Shown: one piece after another, positions 41,018-49,438 of the stretch
How the letters are laid out: the number at the start of each line of letters is the position of its first letter
How positions within the stretch are numbered: position 1 is the stretch's first letter
Assembly (NCBI RefSeq): GCF_900105095.1
Contig: NZ_LT629743.1
Location: 2,666,001 to 2,730,000 of the forward strand
Origin: Erythrobacter sp. HL-111
GTDB taxonomy: Bacteria > Pseudomonadota > Alphaproteobacteria > Sphingomonadales > Sphingomonadaceae
Reading direction: 5' to 3'
DNA: 64,000 nt
Program-made: the position numbers and the translations under genes
The notes under the pieces: generated by a model
What the model was told of the DNA's origin: nothing
Seen by the model: the letters and a program-made list of their open reading frames with translations, nothing else
The model's database searches: none

Positions 41018-43642
41018 TCAGAAGTTGAAGCGGATGCCGAACAGGTAACGCTCGCCGATCCGTTCGACTTCGGACGGCGTAGCGGGCGTACCCTGGAAGG
41101 CGACATAGGTCTCGTCCGTCAGGTTGGCGAGATCGGCGAACAGGGTGAAGTTGGCGTTCAGCGCATAGCGCAAGGTGATGTCGAGGTTCTCGAACCCGTC
41201 GCGGAACTCGCCCGCGCCGAAGCCGCCGAGGGTATCGAGGAAGTCCGAACGCCGCTGGTAGGCGACGCGCGCCGACAGGCCGGCATATTCGTAGAACAGC
41301 GAGGCGTTGAAGACCGTGTCCGACAGGCCCTGGAACTGGAAGGTCGCAAGCTGGCCGGTCGCCGCATCCACCGCCTCGAAATCCCCGCCGAGCAGCGTGA
41401 GGTTGCCCTGTACCCCGAAGCCCGAAAGCGCGCCCGGCAGGAAGTCGAACTGCGTCTGGATGTTGAATTCCACCCCGTAGAGGCTGCCGCTCTCCCCGTT
41501 GAAGGACGAGCCGAGCAGGTAGCCCGAACGGTCGATCCCGCCGCTGTCGTAGAGGTCGGACCCGACCACCTGCTGACTCTGGTAGAGCACGTCCTCGACC
41601 CAGCGGTTGAACACGCCGACCGACGCGATGCCGTTGGTCGAGAAATAGTACTCCGCGCTCGCATCGAGGCCCCAGGTGTATTCGGGGGTGAGGAAGGGGT
41701 TGCCCCCGGCGATGGTGGCGCCTGTGTCGCTGATCGAGGCTCCGACGCGGATCGCGGCATAGGCCGGACGCGACACGCCGCGCTGCCCGCCGAGGCGCAG
41801 GACGAGGTTGTCGCTCGCCTCGTAGCGCAGGTTGACGCTGGGGAAGATGTCGAGGAAATCCTGCGCGGTTTCGAGCGGGACGGCCCCGCCGCCCGCCAGC
41901 ACCGTCCCGGCATTGTCGATCTCGTACTGCTCCAGCCGGACCCCGGCGTTCACCAGCAGCGGCCCGTCCTCGTACCGGCCCATGACGTAGCCCGCGTAGA
42001 TCCGCTCTTCCTGGGCGTAGAGCGAGCTCGGCAGGACGAAATCGGCCGGATCGATCCCCGCCGCGGCGAGCCCGGCCTGGAGGTCGGCGTTGAGCGCGAC
42101 ATTGTCGACGTAATCGATCCCCACTCCGACCGGGAACTGCGTCTCCCACGGACGGGTCGTCGCATAGGCATTGGGGTCGAAGCCGATCGTGGCGAGCGGC
42201 ACGATCCCTCCGATGCCGATATTGTTGCCCTCGATCTCGCGCGCGGTCGCGTAAAGGCCGGCGCTGAAGGTGAAGCGGTCCCATTCCTTCGCCAGGTCGA
42301 GCCGCCCGGAATAGGCATCCGACACCACGCCCTGCACGATCGGGATCAGGATCGTGCGCAACGCGTCCTGTTCGTCGATCGGGATCGCGTCGAGCCTTTC
42401 GCCCCGCGCGAAGCCGGTCTGCGCCGGGACCGTGCGGAACAGGTCGACCACCGGAAACCGCGGATCGGCGCTGCGGTCGTAATCGACGCTGATGCCCCCG
42501 ATCGAGGATTGCACCAGCGGCAGGTCGGTCGTGTTCTCGGTCCGCGTGTAGCCGAACTGGCCCGAAACGGTGAGGCCGTCGGGGTTGGCGTAGTCGAACC
42601 CGGTGGCGAGGATGATGTTCTCGTTGGCGTAGCGCCCGTCGTTGAAATTGGTCGTGATCGAGACATTGTCGAGCGACCCCGTCAGCGCCCCGCGCGTGCC
42701 GACTGCGCCAGCATCGGCGAGCTCGATCTCGTAGGCATTGCGAAGCTCGCGGTCGGTGAACTCGGTGTAGAAACCGCGCGCGAACAGCCTGAGATCCTCG
42801 CTTGCGCGGACTTCGAAGGCGCCGAACAGGCCGTTGTTCTCGCGCTGGAGCTCGTAGTTGCGGATGTCGATGTCGATCGGGGCGCCGGCCGCGTCGTAGT
42901 CCGCCTCGCGGTTGTCGGTTACCTGGTCGCGGCGGTAATGCGACCCGCCGAGCGCGATGCCGATAGTGTCGTCCGTCCACGAGACGCGCAAGGAGGCCTG
43001 CCGCTGCTCGCCGTCGCCCAGGCTCATGAAACCGTAGCCGAGATCGCCGGCCGCGCCGAAGCCGGGGCGCGCGTCGTCGAGCGGGGAGAAGGTCTGCAGG
43101 TCGACCAGCGCGGTGATCGCCTCGGCCGTGATGTCGGGGGTGAGCGACTTGTTGACGACGAGCTGCTGCAGCAGCACCGCCGGCACCGCGTCGAAGCGGT
43201 AGGCGCGCTCGCTCCCGCCTTCGTCGACGCCGGTCTGAGGCAGGCCGTCGATGCTCACCGAGGTCCAGCGATTGGGCGCGCCGCGCACCTGGATGTAGCG
43301 CGCCTGCCCCTGGTCGAGCTGGACCGCGACGCCCGGCAGGCGGGCCAGCGCATCGGCGGTGGTGACGTCGGGAAACCGCCCGACCGAATCGGCGGTGGCC
43401 ACGTCGACCACGTTGATCGCCCGCCGCTTCGCCTCGGTCGCGTTGATCAGCGAGCCGCGGATCGAGCCGGTGACGAGGATGACATCGTCAGCGCCGTCGC
43501 GGGCGGTCTGCCCGTCCGCTTCCGGGGATTGTCCTGCGGTCACGGCGTCCTGCGCCGCGGCCGGCACGGCGCAGCCGAGCGCCGAGGTGGCGATTCCGGC
43601 AAGAAGGAAGAAGCGCGTGTCGCGGCGTGTTCTGACGATCAT
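41018..43642 (-). CDS. TonB-dependent receptor
   Basis: 874 residues from ATG 43642 (FFLLAGIATSALGCAVPAAAQ signal; an upstream in-frame start at 43708 gives a poor N-terminus). The plug domain contains DDVILVTGSIRGSLINATEAKR, SVGRFPDVTTADALARLPGVAVQ, YIQVRGAPNRWTSVSIDGLP and QLVVNKSLTPDITAEAI, the pattern of the FepA-like sphingomonad receptors with PDxxxADAL. The barrel ends YLFGIRFNF. It is followed by the exported SurE gene at 24 nt, and the tandem-TetR gene is divergent upstream. The substrate might be a nucleotide-containing compound (inference). Confidence 0.92.
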   Translation of the reverse strand: MIVRTRRDTRFFLLAGIATSALGCAVPAAAQDAVTAGQSPEADGQTARDGADDVILVTGSIRGSLINATEAKRRAINVVDVATADSVGRFPDVTTADALARLPGVAVQLDQGQARYIQVRGAPNRWTSVSIDGLPQTGVDEGGSERAYRFDAVPAVLLQQLVVNKSLTPDITAEAITALVDLQTFSPLDDARPGFGAAGDLGYGFMSLGDGEQRQASLRVSWTDDTIGIALGGSHYRRDQVTDNREADYDAAGAPIDIDIRNYELQRENNGLFGAFEVRASEDLRLFARGFYTEFTDRELRNAYEIELADAGAVGTRGALTGSLDNVSITTNFNDGRYANENIILATGFDYANPDGLTVSGQFGYTRTENTTDLPLVQSSIGGISVDYDRSADPRFPVVDLFRTVPAQTGFARGERLDAIPIDEQDALRTILIPIVQGVVSDAYSGRLDLAKEWDRFTFSAGLYATAREIEGNNIGIGGIVPLATIGFDPNAYATTRPWETQFPVGVGIDYVDNVALNADLQAGLAAAGIDPADFVLPSSLYAQEERIYAGYVMGRYEDGPLLVNAGVRLEQYEIDNAGTVLAGGGAVPLETAQDFLDIFPSVNLRYEASDNLVLRLGGQRGVSRPAYAAIRVGASISDTGATIAGGNPFLTPEYTWGLDASAEYYFSTNGIASVGVFNRWVEDVLYQSQQVVGSDLYDSGGIDRSGYLLGSSFNGESGSLYGVEFNIQTQFDFLPGALSGFGVQGNLTLLGGDFEAVDAATGQLATFQFQGLSDTVFNASLFYEYAGLSARVAYQRRSDFLDTLGGFGAGEFRDGFENLDITLRYALNANFTLFADLANLTDETYVAFQGTPATPSEVERIGERYLFGIRFNF

Positions 43643-43759
43643 TGAATGGAGCCCCTTGTCTTGATTCGCCGCGGTAATTAGAACGCATGTAAGTAAGAAC
43701 GATGACACGGCCCTGGCCGCCCGGCCGGGACCCGTGCGCGACCGAAGCGAAATGCGATC

Positions 43760-44989
43760 ATGACGAGCGATGCGAAGGCCGGGCGCGGCGGGTCACGCAA
43801 TCGTCGCAAAAACGACGCAAAGCCGACAAAAGAACGGTTGATGGAGGCCGTGGTGAAGGCGTGGGCCGATGAAGGCGCGGACAGCCTTTCGGTTCGCTGG
43901 CTCGCCGCCGAAGCCGGGGCGACGCAGTCGGCAATCGCCTATCACTTCGACAATCTGGAACGCTTGTATGTCGCCTGTGCCGATGTCGCGGCGGATCGGG
44001 CGCGGGTGTGGATGGGGCAGACGCTCGATCTCTTCGGCGGGCTTCGCGGCGAGGTGCTGACGAGCGCGGCGAGGGCCGCTGTCATCGCCGCGGTCATCGA
44101 GGACTGGACGCGCGCCAGGCGCCCGCTCGCCATGGCCCGGCGCCGCAGCCGCGCGTTGGGCTATGCGGGGTTCGAGGAGAGCTGGCACGGGTTCTGGCGG
44201 GAACTCGCCGCCCTGATCGGGCTCGATCGCCATGCGCCCACCCTGGCCCTGTTCGCGGACGGGGAGAGCGCGCGCCACCTGCTCGACTGGGACCCGGTCA
44301 TGGACAGTCTGCTGCTGGCCGAGACGGTCCGGGCGCTGGTCGGCTGGCTCGAAGCAGGGGAGCCCGGCGAGGATGCCGTGCGCCGCGCGCATCGCCGCCG
44401 CGCGGCGGACGCCTACGAGCGGCCGGAAGGCAGGGACGAGTCGGCCTCGCGCGCGATCATCGAAGCGGCGGCGGACCTGCTGGCGGAACGGGGCCATGCC
44501 GGCGTCACCTTCCGCGCGATCGCCAAGCGGGCGGGGGTGACGCTGGGCATGGTGGTGCATCATTGCGGGACCCGCAGCGAACTGCTCCACCGGGCGCTCC
44601 ACGGCCTGTACGAGCGCGAAGCGATGCGCGCCGGGGCGGGGGGCCTTGCCGCGCTCTCCTTCGCGCCCGAAGAGATGGTCGAACTGGTGCTCGGCGCCAT
44701 CGCCAGCGGGAGCCAGCCGGTGCTCAGGGCCTATGACGAGATCGAACTGGCGATCTACAACGAGGCCGAATTCGAAGGCCTGCGCGGCGTCGTTCGCAGC
44801 ATGGACGACCCGAGCGGGGCGTGGTCGCTCGGGCAATTGCTGGGCGGCGACGTGCCTGCGGCCTCGCTCGTCGCGGCCTATTCGGCGACCATTCGCGGCA
44901 TCGGGTTCATGGCGGGGCCGGCCCGCGGGCTTTCCGGGGAGGACCTCGCCTACGCGCGGCGGGGGATCGAGGCCTTCGTCAGGGCGTGA
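43760..44989 (+). CDS. regulator with two TetR-type DNA-binding domains
   Basis: 409 residues. Residues about 23-71 form one TetR helix-turn-helix (TKERLMEAVVKAWADEGADS, then WLAAEAGATQSAIAYHFDNLERLY). Residues about 228-280 form a second (SRAIIEAAADLLAERGHAGV, then FRAIAKRAGVTLGMVVHHCG). Each is followed by a helical ligand-binding-like segment. TetR proteins normally have a single domain of about 200 residues, so this is a tandem fusion of roughly double length. It is divergent from the TonB receptor/SurE pair and probably regulates it. No frameshift is needed to read through. Confidence 0.85.
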   Translation: MTSDAKAGRGGSRNRRKNDAKPTKERLMEAVVKAWADEGADSLSVRWLAAEAGATQSAIAYHFDNLERLYVACADVAADRARVWMGQTLDLFGGLRGEVLTSAARAAVIAAVIEDWTRARRPLAMARRRSRALGYAGFEESWHGFWRELAALIGLDRHAPTLALFADGESARHLLDWDPVMDSLLLAETVRALVGWLEAGEPGEDAVRRAHRRRAADAYERPEGRDESASRAIIEAAADLLAERGHAGVTFRAIAKRAGVTLGMVVHHCGTRSELLHRALHGLYEREAMRAGAGGLAALSFAPEEMVELVLGAIASGSQPVLRAYDEIELAIYNEAEFEGLRGVVRSMDDPSGAWSLGQLLGGDVPAASLVAAYSATIRGIGFMAGPARGLSGEDLAYARRGIEAFVRA

Positions 44990-45046
44990 AGGCGGGGCCT
45001 GCGAAGGGGGCCGTCCGGAACCGGCCCCGGTCGGTGTGCGTCGTCC

Positions 45047-46000
45047 CTATTCGCCCGCTGCCGGGGTCCACCACGTCAGGGTCTGGACGTCGTGGGCCGA
45101 TGTCCAGATCCCCTCGGGCGTGTGGCGCAGCGCGCCGCTGCCCTCGGCCCGGCCGACCCGCGCGATGATCTCGAGCGTCCTCGCGTCGATCACCACGAAG
45201 GTCTGGTCCTCGGTGGTGCGCAGCCAGACCTTTCCCTCGCCCGTGTCGATATCGCCGTACAGCAGGGTCTCGCCCACTTCGGCCCGCCCGGTGATCTCGA
45301 GCGTGGCCGGATCGACCCGCGCGACCGTGCCTTCGCCCTGTTCCTGCACCCACACCGCACCCTCGCCCGCGACGAGGAAGCCCGGCTGCCTGCCCAGTTC
45401 GACGCTTCCGGTGACCGCGTTCGTGGCCGGATCGATCCGTTGCAGCAGGCTCTCGGCGCTGCTCACCGCCCATAGCGCCCCTTCCCCGAAGGCGAGGAAG
45501 AAGGTCCCGGCCGCGACATCGACCTGCGCCTCGACCTCGTTGCTGGCCGGGTTGATCCGGGCGATCGTGCCGTCGGCATCGCTCGGCACCCAGACCGATC
45601 CCGCACCGGCCACGACATTGGTTTCGCCGCGCGGATTGGCGATGCCGGTCTTGAGGATCGTCTCGACCTCGCCCGTCCTGGTGCCGATGCGGTAGAGGTT
45701 GGCATCGGCGCAATTGGCCACCCAGAGCGAGCCGGCCAGGATCGCCATCGTGCCGCACGGCCGGGGAATCGGGACCGATTCGGCAAGCCCATCGCGCGAC
45801 CATTGCTCGACCCGCCCGTCATTGGTCACCCACACCCTGTCGCCGTCCACTGCGAGGAAATCGGCGAAACCGGGCACGTCGATCGCCTGTTCGGTGAACC
45901 GCGCGCCGGGCGCAGGGGCGGTTTCGGCCTGCGGAGCCTGCGTGCAGGCCGCCGCGAGGGCCACCACGGGCATGAGCGAACAGGCGGTCTGGCGTTTCAT
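45047..46000 (-). CDS. secreted beta-propeller lipoprotein
   Basis: 317 residues. A lipoprotein signal (SLMPVVALAAAC, lipobox LAAAC) is followed by repeated blades: LWVANCADANLYRIGTRTGE, VWVPSDADGTIARINPASNE, LWAVSSAESLLQRIDPATNA, VWVQEQGEGTVARVDPATLE and others, in the style of YVTN/Vgb propellers. Seven or so blades seem to be present. The start is ATG 46000, with the frame open further upstream. Function unknown. It is divergent from the guanidine ABC transporter with a shared operator-like site at 46059-46088, so it may be an accessory to uptake or to the regulon. Confidence 0.8.
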   Translation of the reverse strand: MKRQTACSLMPVVALAAACTQAPQAETAPAPGARFTEQAIDVPGFADFLAVDGDRVWVTNDGRVEQWSRDGLAESVPIPRPCGTMAILAGSLWVANCADANLYRIGTRTGEVETILKTGIANPRGETNVVAGAGSVWVPSDADGTIARINPASNEVEAQVDVAAGTFFLAFGEGALWAVSSAESLLQRIDPATNAVTGSVELGRQPGFLVAGEGAVWVQEQGEGTVARVDPATLEITGRAEVGETLLYGDIDTGEGKVWLRTTEDQTFVVIDARTLEIIARVGRAEGSGALRHTPEGIWTSAHDVQTLTWWTPAAGE

Positions 46001-46058
46001 GGGCACTCCCTCGGACGGCCGCCGCAACCCCCGCGGCGGTTTGACCGAAAGGCATAAC

Positions 46059-46088
46059 GATAATACCAATCGGGGCAAAGGTAATAAT
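46059..46088. promoter_or_regulatory. operator-like AT-rich inverted repeat, N16 spacing
   Basis: GATAATA (46059-46065) and TAATAAT (46082-46088) are separated by 16 nt. Inner bases CC and GG extend the symmetry (ATACC...GGTAA). The right half-site is identical to that of the site at 48896-48925, which has the same 16-nt spacer. N16 spacing between half-sites is the geometry of NikR operators, and a NikR-like regulator is encoded downstream. The site lies between the divergent lipoprotein and transporter genes. Regulation is inferred. Confidence 0.55.
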
Positions 46089-46148
46089 TTTTCGGATGGA
46101 CATGGGAAGCGTTTGCGGCAATGCTGCACCCGCGAAAGGAGCTGCCAT

Positions 46149-47234
46149 ATGGTGAACGGGGTGCGCGGCATCGGCGCTTTCATACTTCTGGGATGCGCCG
46201 CGCTGCTGGCAGCGTGCTCTTCCGAAGCGGAAGAGGCGGGGGGAAAACAGGCCCGGTTCGACATCGGCTGGTCGATCTATGCCGGCTGGATGCCCTGGCC
46301 CTATGCCGACCAGGCCGGCATCGTCGACAAGTGGGAAGAGAAATACGGCATCGAAATCAACTTCGTGCAGGTCAACGACTACGTCGAATCGGTGAACCAG
46401 TACACCGCCGGCCAGCTCGACGGGGTGACGGTGGCCAACATGGACGCGCTGACCATCCCGGCCGCCGGCGGCAAGGATACGAGCGCGATCATCGTCGGCG
46501 ATTATTCCAACGGCAATGACGGCATCCTGCTCAAGAACGGGAGCGATGTCGCGGGCCTCGCGCAGAGCGAGGTCTATCTGGTCGAGCTGTCGGTCTCGCA
46601 CTACCTGCTCGCCCGCGCGCTCGAAGGCGCCGGGATGCCGATGAGCGCGGTGCGGACGGTGAACACGTCGGATGCGGACATTGCCGGCGCCTTCTCCTCC
46701 TCGCAGGTCGACGCGGCGGTGGCGTGGAACCCGCAGCTGATGACGATGAAGGAAGTGCCGGGGGCGAACCTCGTCTTCAGTTCCGCCGACATCCCGGGCG
46801 AGATCGTTGACCTGCTGGTGGTCGATACCGGGACGCTCGCAGCCAATCCCGATCTCGGCAAGGCGCTGGCGGGCATCTGGTACGAGACGATGGCGCTGAT
46901 GCGGCGCGACGACGAGGAAGGCCGCGCCGCCCGCGCGGCGATGGCGGCGCTCGCCGGGACCACGCCCGAACTGTTCGAACGGCAGCTTGCGACGACCTTC
47001 CTTTACGCCGACCCGGCCGATGCGGTCGCCGCGACGACCGACGAGGCGCTGGTCGAGACGATGAGGAAGGTGCGCGATTTCAGCTTCTCGCAGGGCCTGT
47101 TCGGACAGGGCGCGCGTTCGGCCGATGCGGTCGGGATGGCCTTTCCCGGTGGCCGGACGCTCGGCGATCCCGACAATGTCACGCTGCGTTTCGACGAGAC
47201 CTTCATGCAGATGGCCGCGGACGGAAAGCTGTGA
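46149..47234 (+). CDS. ABC transporter substrate-binding lipoprotein, guanidine/urea type
   Basis: 361 residues. Good Shine-Dalgarno AAAGGAG at 46136-46142. Lipobox in FILLGCAALLAACSSEAEE. The remainder is the NMT1/TauA-like fold seen with urea/guanidine carboxylase operons: FDIGWSIYAGWMPWPYAD, GIEINFVQVNDYVESVNQYTAGQLDGVTVANMDAL, IIVGDYSNGNDGILLKNG and WNPQLMTMKEVPGA. It captures the substrate in the periplasm for the permease and ATPase that follow. Guanidine as substrate is inferred from the enzymes in the operon. Confidence 0.88.
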   Translation: MVNGVRGIGAFILLGCAALLAACSSEAEEAGGKQARFDIGWSIYAGWMPWPYADQAGIVDKWEEKYGIEINFVQVNDYVESVNQYTAGQLDGVTVANMDALTIPAAGGKDTSAIIVGDYSNGNDGILLKNGSDVAGLAQSEVYLVELSVSHYLLARALEGAGMPMSAVRTVNTSDADIAGAFSSSQVDAAVAWNPQLMTMKEVPGANLVFSSADIPGEIVDLLVVDTGTLAANPDLGKALAGIWYETMALMRRDDEEGRAARAAMAALAGTTPELFERQLATTFLYADPADAVAATTDEALVETMRKVRDFSFSQGLFGQGARSADAVGMAFPGGRTLGDPDNVTLRFDETFMQMAADGKL

Positions 47235-47276
47235 GGCGCGCCGCGGCGCTGCCGGGCGGGGCGTGAGCGGATCGTG

Positions 47277-48092
47277 ATGCGCTGGCTGACAGGCGAGGGC
47301 ACGGGCAGCCCCAATCGCTGGCTGGGGGCGGTTCCCATCGCGCTGATCGTCCTCGTCTATCTCGTCATGGCGGGCGAGCGCAACGCGATCAATCCCAACG
47401 ACAAGCTCCTGCCGCTGCCCGGCGCGATGATCGACGCATTCGGCGCGCTGGCGTTCGAGCGCGATCCGCTGTCGGGCCGCTTCCTGTTCTGGGCCGATAC
47501 CGCGGCGAGCCTGCAGCGGCTTGGCCTAGGGCTTGCCATTTCGACGGGGATCGCCCTGCTTTTCGGCCTGCTGCTGGGCGTGCTGCCGCTGTTCCGGGCG
47601 ACCTTCGGCGCGCTCATCACGGCGATCGCGGTGATCCCCCCGATCGCGCTGCTGCCGATCCTGTTCATCACCTTCGGGCTGGGCGAGACGGCCAAGGTCG
47701 CGCTGATCGTGGTCGGCATAGCGCCCTTCATGGTGCGCGACATCGCCGCCCACATCGTCGCGCTCCCGCGAGAGCAGATCATCAAGGCGCAGACGCTGGG
47801 CGCGAGCACCTGGCAGCTCATCCTCCGGGTTGCCCTGCCGCAGGCCATGCCGCGGCTGATCCTGGCGCTTCGCCTGTCGCTGGGCCCGGCCTGGGTGTTC
47901 CTGATCTCGGCCGAGGCGATCGCGTCGGACATCGGGCTGGGCTACCGCATCTTCCTCGTTCGCCGCTATCTCGCGATGGACGTGATCCTGCCCTATGTCG
48001 CGTGGATCGCGCTGCTGGCGGCGGTCATCGACCTGCTGCTCGCCTTCCTCGCCCGCCGCGCCTTTGCCTGGGCGCACGGAGAGAGCCATTGA
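47277..48092 (+). CDS. ABC transporter permease
   Basis: About 271 residues, TauC/SsuC-like permease with six membrane spans. The cytoplasmic EAA loop reads LPREQIIKAQTLGASTWQLILRVALPQAMPRL, the ATPase contact. The N-terminal helix is LGAVPIALIVLVYLVMAG. ATG 47277 is chosen, with GTG at 47274 as alternative. It overlaps the ATPase gene start by TTGA at 48089-48092. Confidence 0.9.
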   Translation: MRWLTGEGTGSPNRWLGAVPIALIVLVYLVMAGERNAINPNDKLLPLPGAMIDAFGALAFERDPLSGRFLFWADTAASLQRLGLGLAISTGIALLFGLLLGVLPLFRATFGALITAIAVIPPIALLPILFITFGLGETAKVALIVVGIAPFMVRDIAAHIVALPREQIIKAQTLGASTWQLILRVALPQAMPRLILALRLSLGPAWVFLISAEAIASDIGLGYRIFLVRRYLAMDVILPYVAWIALLAAVIDLLLAFLARRAFAWAHGESH

Positions 48093-48928
48093 GCGCTGTC
48101 CTCGCCCTGTCCAACGTGTGGGTCGAATATGGCGACAAGGTCGTGCTCGAACGGATCAACCTCGACATCGAGGAGGGCTCCTTCCTTTCGGTGATCGGTC
48201 CCTCGGGCGCGGGCAAGAGCAGCCTGCTGCGGCTCGTTCTCGGCCAGACCGCGCCGACGCGCGGCAGGATCATGCTGGACGACGCGCCGCTCAAGCCCGA
48301 ATGCGGGCCGGATCGCGGGGTGGTGTTCCAGCGCTATTCGGTCTTCTCGCATCTCACGGTCCTGCAGAACACGATGTTCGGGCTCGAATGCGCCGAGGCG
48401 CCCTTCACTGCCCGCCTGTTCGGCAGCCGCCGGCGCGCGGCGCGCGAGAAGGCGGCGGAAATGCTCGCGGCGGTGGGGCTGGAGGACAGTCTCGATCTCT
48501 ACCCCGCGCAGATGTCGGGCGGGATGCAGCAGCGCCTTGCGATCGCGCAGGCGCTGATCAAGCGTCCGCGCATCCTGCTGCTCGACGAACCGTTCGGGGC
48601 GCTCGATCCCGGCATCCGCGCGGATATGCACGCGCTCATCACCCGGCTCTGGCGCGAATACGGGCTGACGATCCTGATGGTGACGCACGACATCCGGGAA
48701 GCCTTCGCCCTCGGCACGCGGGTCCTCACGCTGGACAAGCCGCGCATCGATCCCCACGCTCCCCAGCGTTTCGGCGCGACCGTGATCTACGACATCCCGC
48801 TCACCCGCAAGACCCGCGAGGATGGCGCGAAGGCGCTGCCGGACGGCTCCGCCGGGGAGCCGGGATCGAAGGGGGCACCCCCGGCGGGCGGGCCGATTAT
48901 TACTATTGACAGAAATCATAATAATTAG
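48089..48928 (+). CDS. ABC transporter ATP-binding protein
   Basis: 279 residues from TTG at 48089, overlapping the permease stop. Walker A GPSGAGKSSLL, Q-loop VVFQRYSVFSHLTVLQN, ABC signature MSGGMQQRLAIAQAL, Walker B ILLLDEPFGALDP and the H-loop VTHDIREAFALG are all intact. Similar to TauB/SsuB. The C-terminal tail is Gly/Pro rich and its last codons (IITIDRNHNN) are made from the AT-rich inverted repeat at 48896-48925, so a regulatory site is embedded in the gene end. Confidence 0.92.
   Translation: MSAVLALSNVWVEYGDKVVLERINLDIEEGSFLSVIGPSGAGKSSLLRLVLGQTAPTRGRIMLDDAPLKPECGPDRGVVFQRYSVFSHLTVLQNTMFGLECAEAPFTARLFGSRRRAAREKAAEMLAAVGLEDSLDLYPAQMSGGMQQRLAIAQALIKRPRILLLDEPFGALDPGIRADMHALITRLWREYGLTILMVTHDIREAFALGTRVLTLDKPRIDPHAPQRFGATVIYDIPLTRKTREDGAKALPDGSAGEPGSKGAPPAGGPIITIDRNHNN
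48896..48925. promoter_or_regulatory. operator-like perfect inverted repeat before the NikR-like gene
   Basis: ATTATTA (48896-48902) and TAATAAT (48919-48925) form a perfect 7-bp inverted repeat with a 16-nt spacer. The repeat overlaps the last codons of the ABC ATPase gene and lies 18 nt before the start of the NikR-like gene. The spacing matches the GTATGA-N16-TCATAC layout of NikR operators, although the half-site bases differ. A TTGACA hexamer sits within the spacer. Autoregulation is inferred. Confidence 0.6.
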
Positions 48929-48943
48929 GAGAGGACAACGACC

Positions 48944-49438
48944 ATGCCCAGCGACCCGACCAGCCTCGCCCGGCTCAGCATGAGCCTTCCGGCCGAGCTC
49001 CTCCAGCAGCTCGACGCGATGGTGGAGGAGCGCGCCCTGCCCTCGCGCTCGCAGCTGATCGCCCAGCTGATCCGCAACGCGCTCGCCGAACACGAGGCCG
49101 AATTCCGCCCGGAAGAGACGCTCGCGGGGACCGTGACCCTCGTCTACAGCGCCGATCACGGCAATGTCCGCCAGCAGCTTTCCGCAACCCAGCTCGATTA
49201 CCTCAAGGAGGTGATTTCCTCGCAGCACGTCTTCCTCGAGGACGACCAGTCGCTCGAGGTCCTGCTCGTCCAGGGCCCGGCGCAGCGGCTCGAGGAGCTG
49301 TGCAATGCCCTGCGCCGCGTGCGCGGCGTGCGCCAGCTCAAGCTGGTGACGACGACGGCGCTGCTGCCCCCGCTGCACGAGCAGGACGAGGCGTCGGGCA
49401 AGGGAGCGGACGACCGAGCAGAGGAGGCTGCCGCATGA
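48944..49438 (+). CDS. NikR-like ribbon-helix-helix regulator without the nickel site
   Basis: 164 residues. N-terminal ribbon-helix-helix (LARLSMSLPAELLQQLDAMV, then RSQLIAQLIRNALAEH) plus a C-terminal ACT-like domain resembling NikR (TVTLVYSADHGNVRQQLSAT, ISSQHVFLEDDQSLEVLLVQ). Hand alignment to E. coli NikR shows that of the four nickel ligands only His87 is kept; His76, His89 and Cys95 appear as Leu, Phe and Ser. It should therefore not sense nickel. The C-terminal tail is acidic. It sits in the guanidine operon and probably controls it through the two N16 sites. Start ATG 48944 has AGGAGAGG upstream. Confidence 0.82.
   Translation: MPSDPTSLARLSMSLPAELLQQLDAMVEERALPSRSQLIAQLIRNALAEHEAEFRPEETLAGTVTLVYSADHGNVRQQLSATQLDYLKEVISSQHVFLEDDQSLEVLLVQGPAQRLEELCNALRRVRGVRQLKLVTTTALLPPLHEQDEASGKGADDRAEEAAA

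Noticed and set aside
39797..43645. Very long plus-strand open frame opposite the SurE and TonB receptor genes
   Set aside because: The composition is Arg/Glu/Val-rich with no domain; the minus-strand genes have clear motifs.
46001..46148. Possible guanidine riboswitch (ykkC class) before the guanidine transporter
   Set aside because: I looked for the ACGR-type loops and the conserved core and found none; the prominent feature is the AT-rich inverted repeat. A covariance scan was not possible.
48944..49438. Calling the RHH gene a nickel-responsive NikR
   Set aside because: Three of the four nickel ligands are missing and no nickel genes are nearby.
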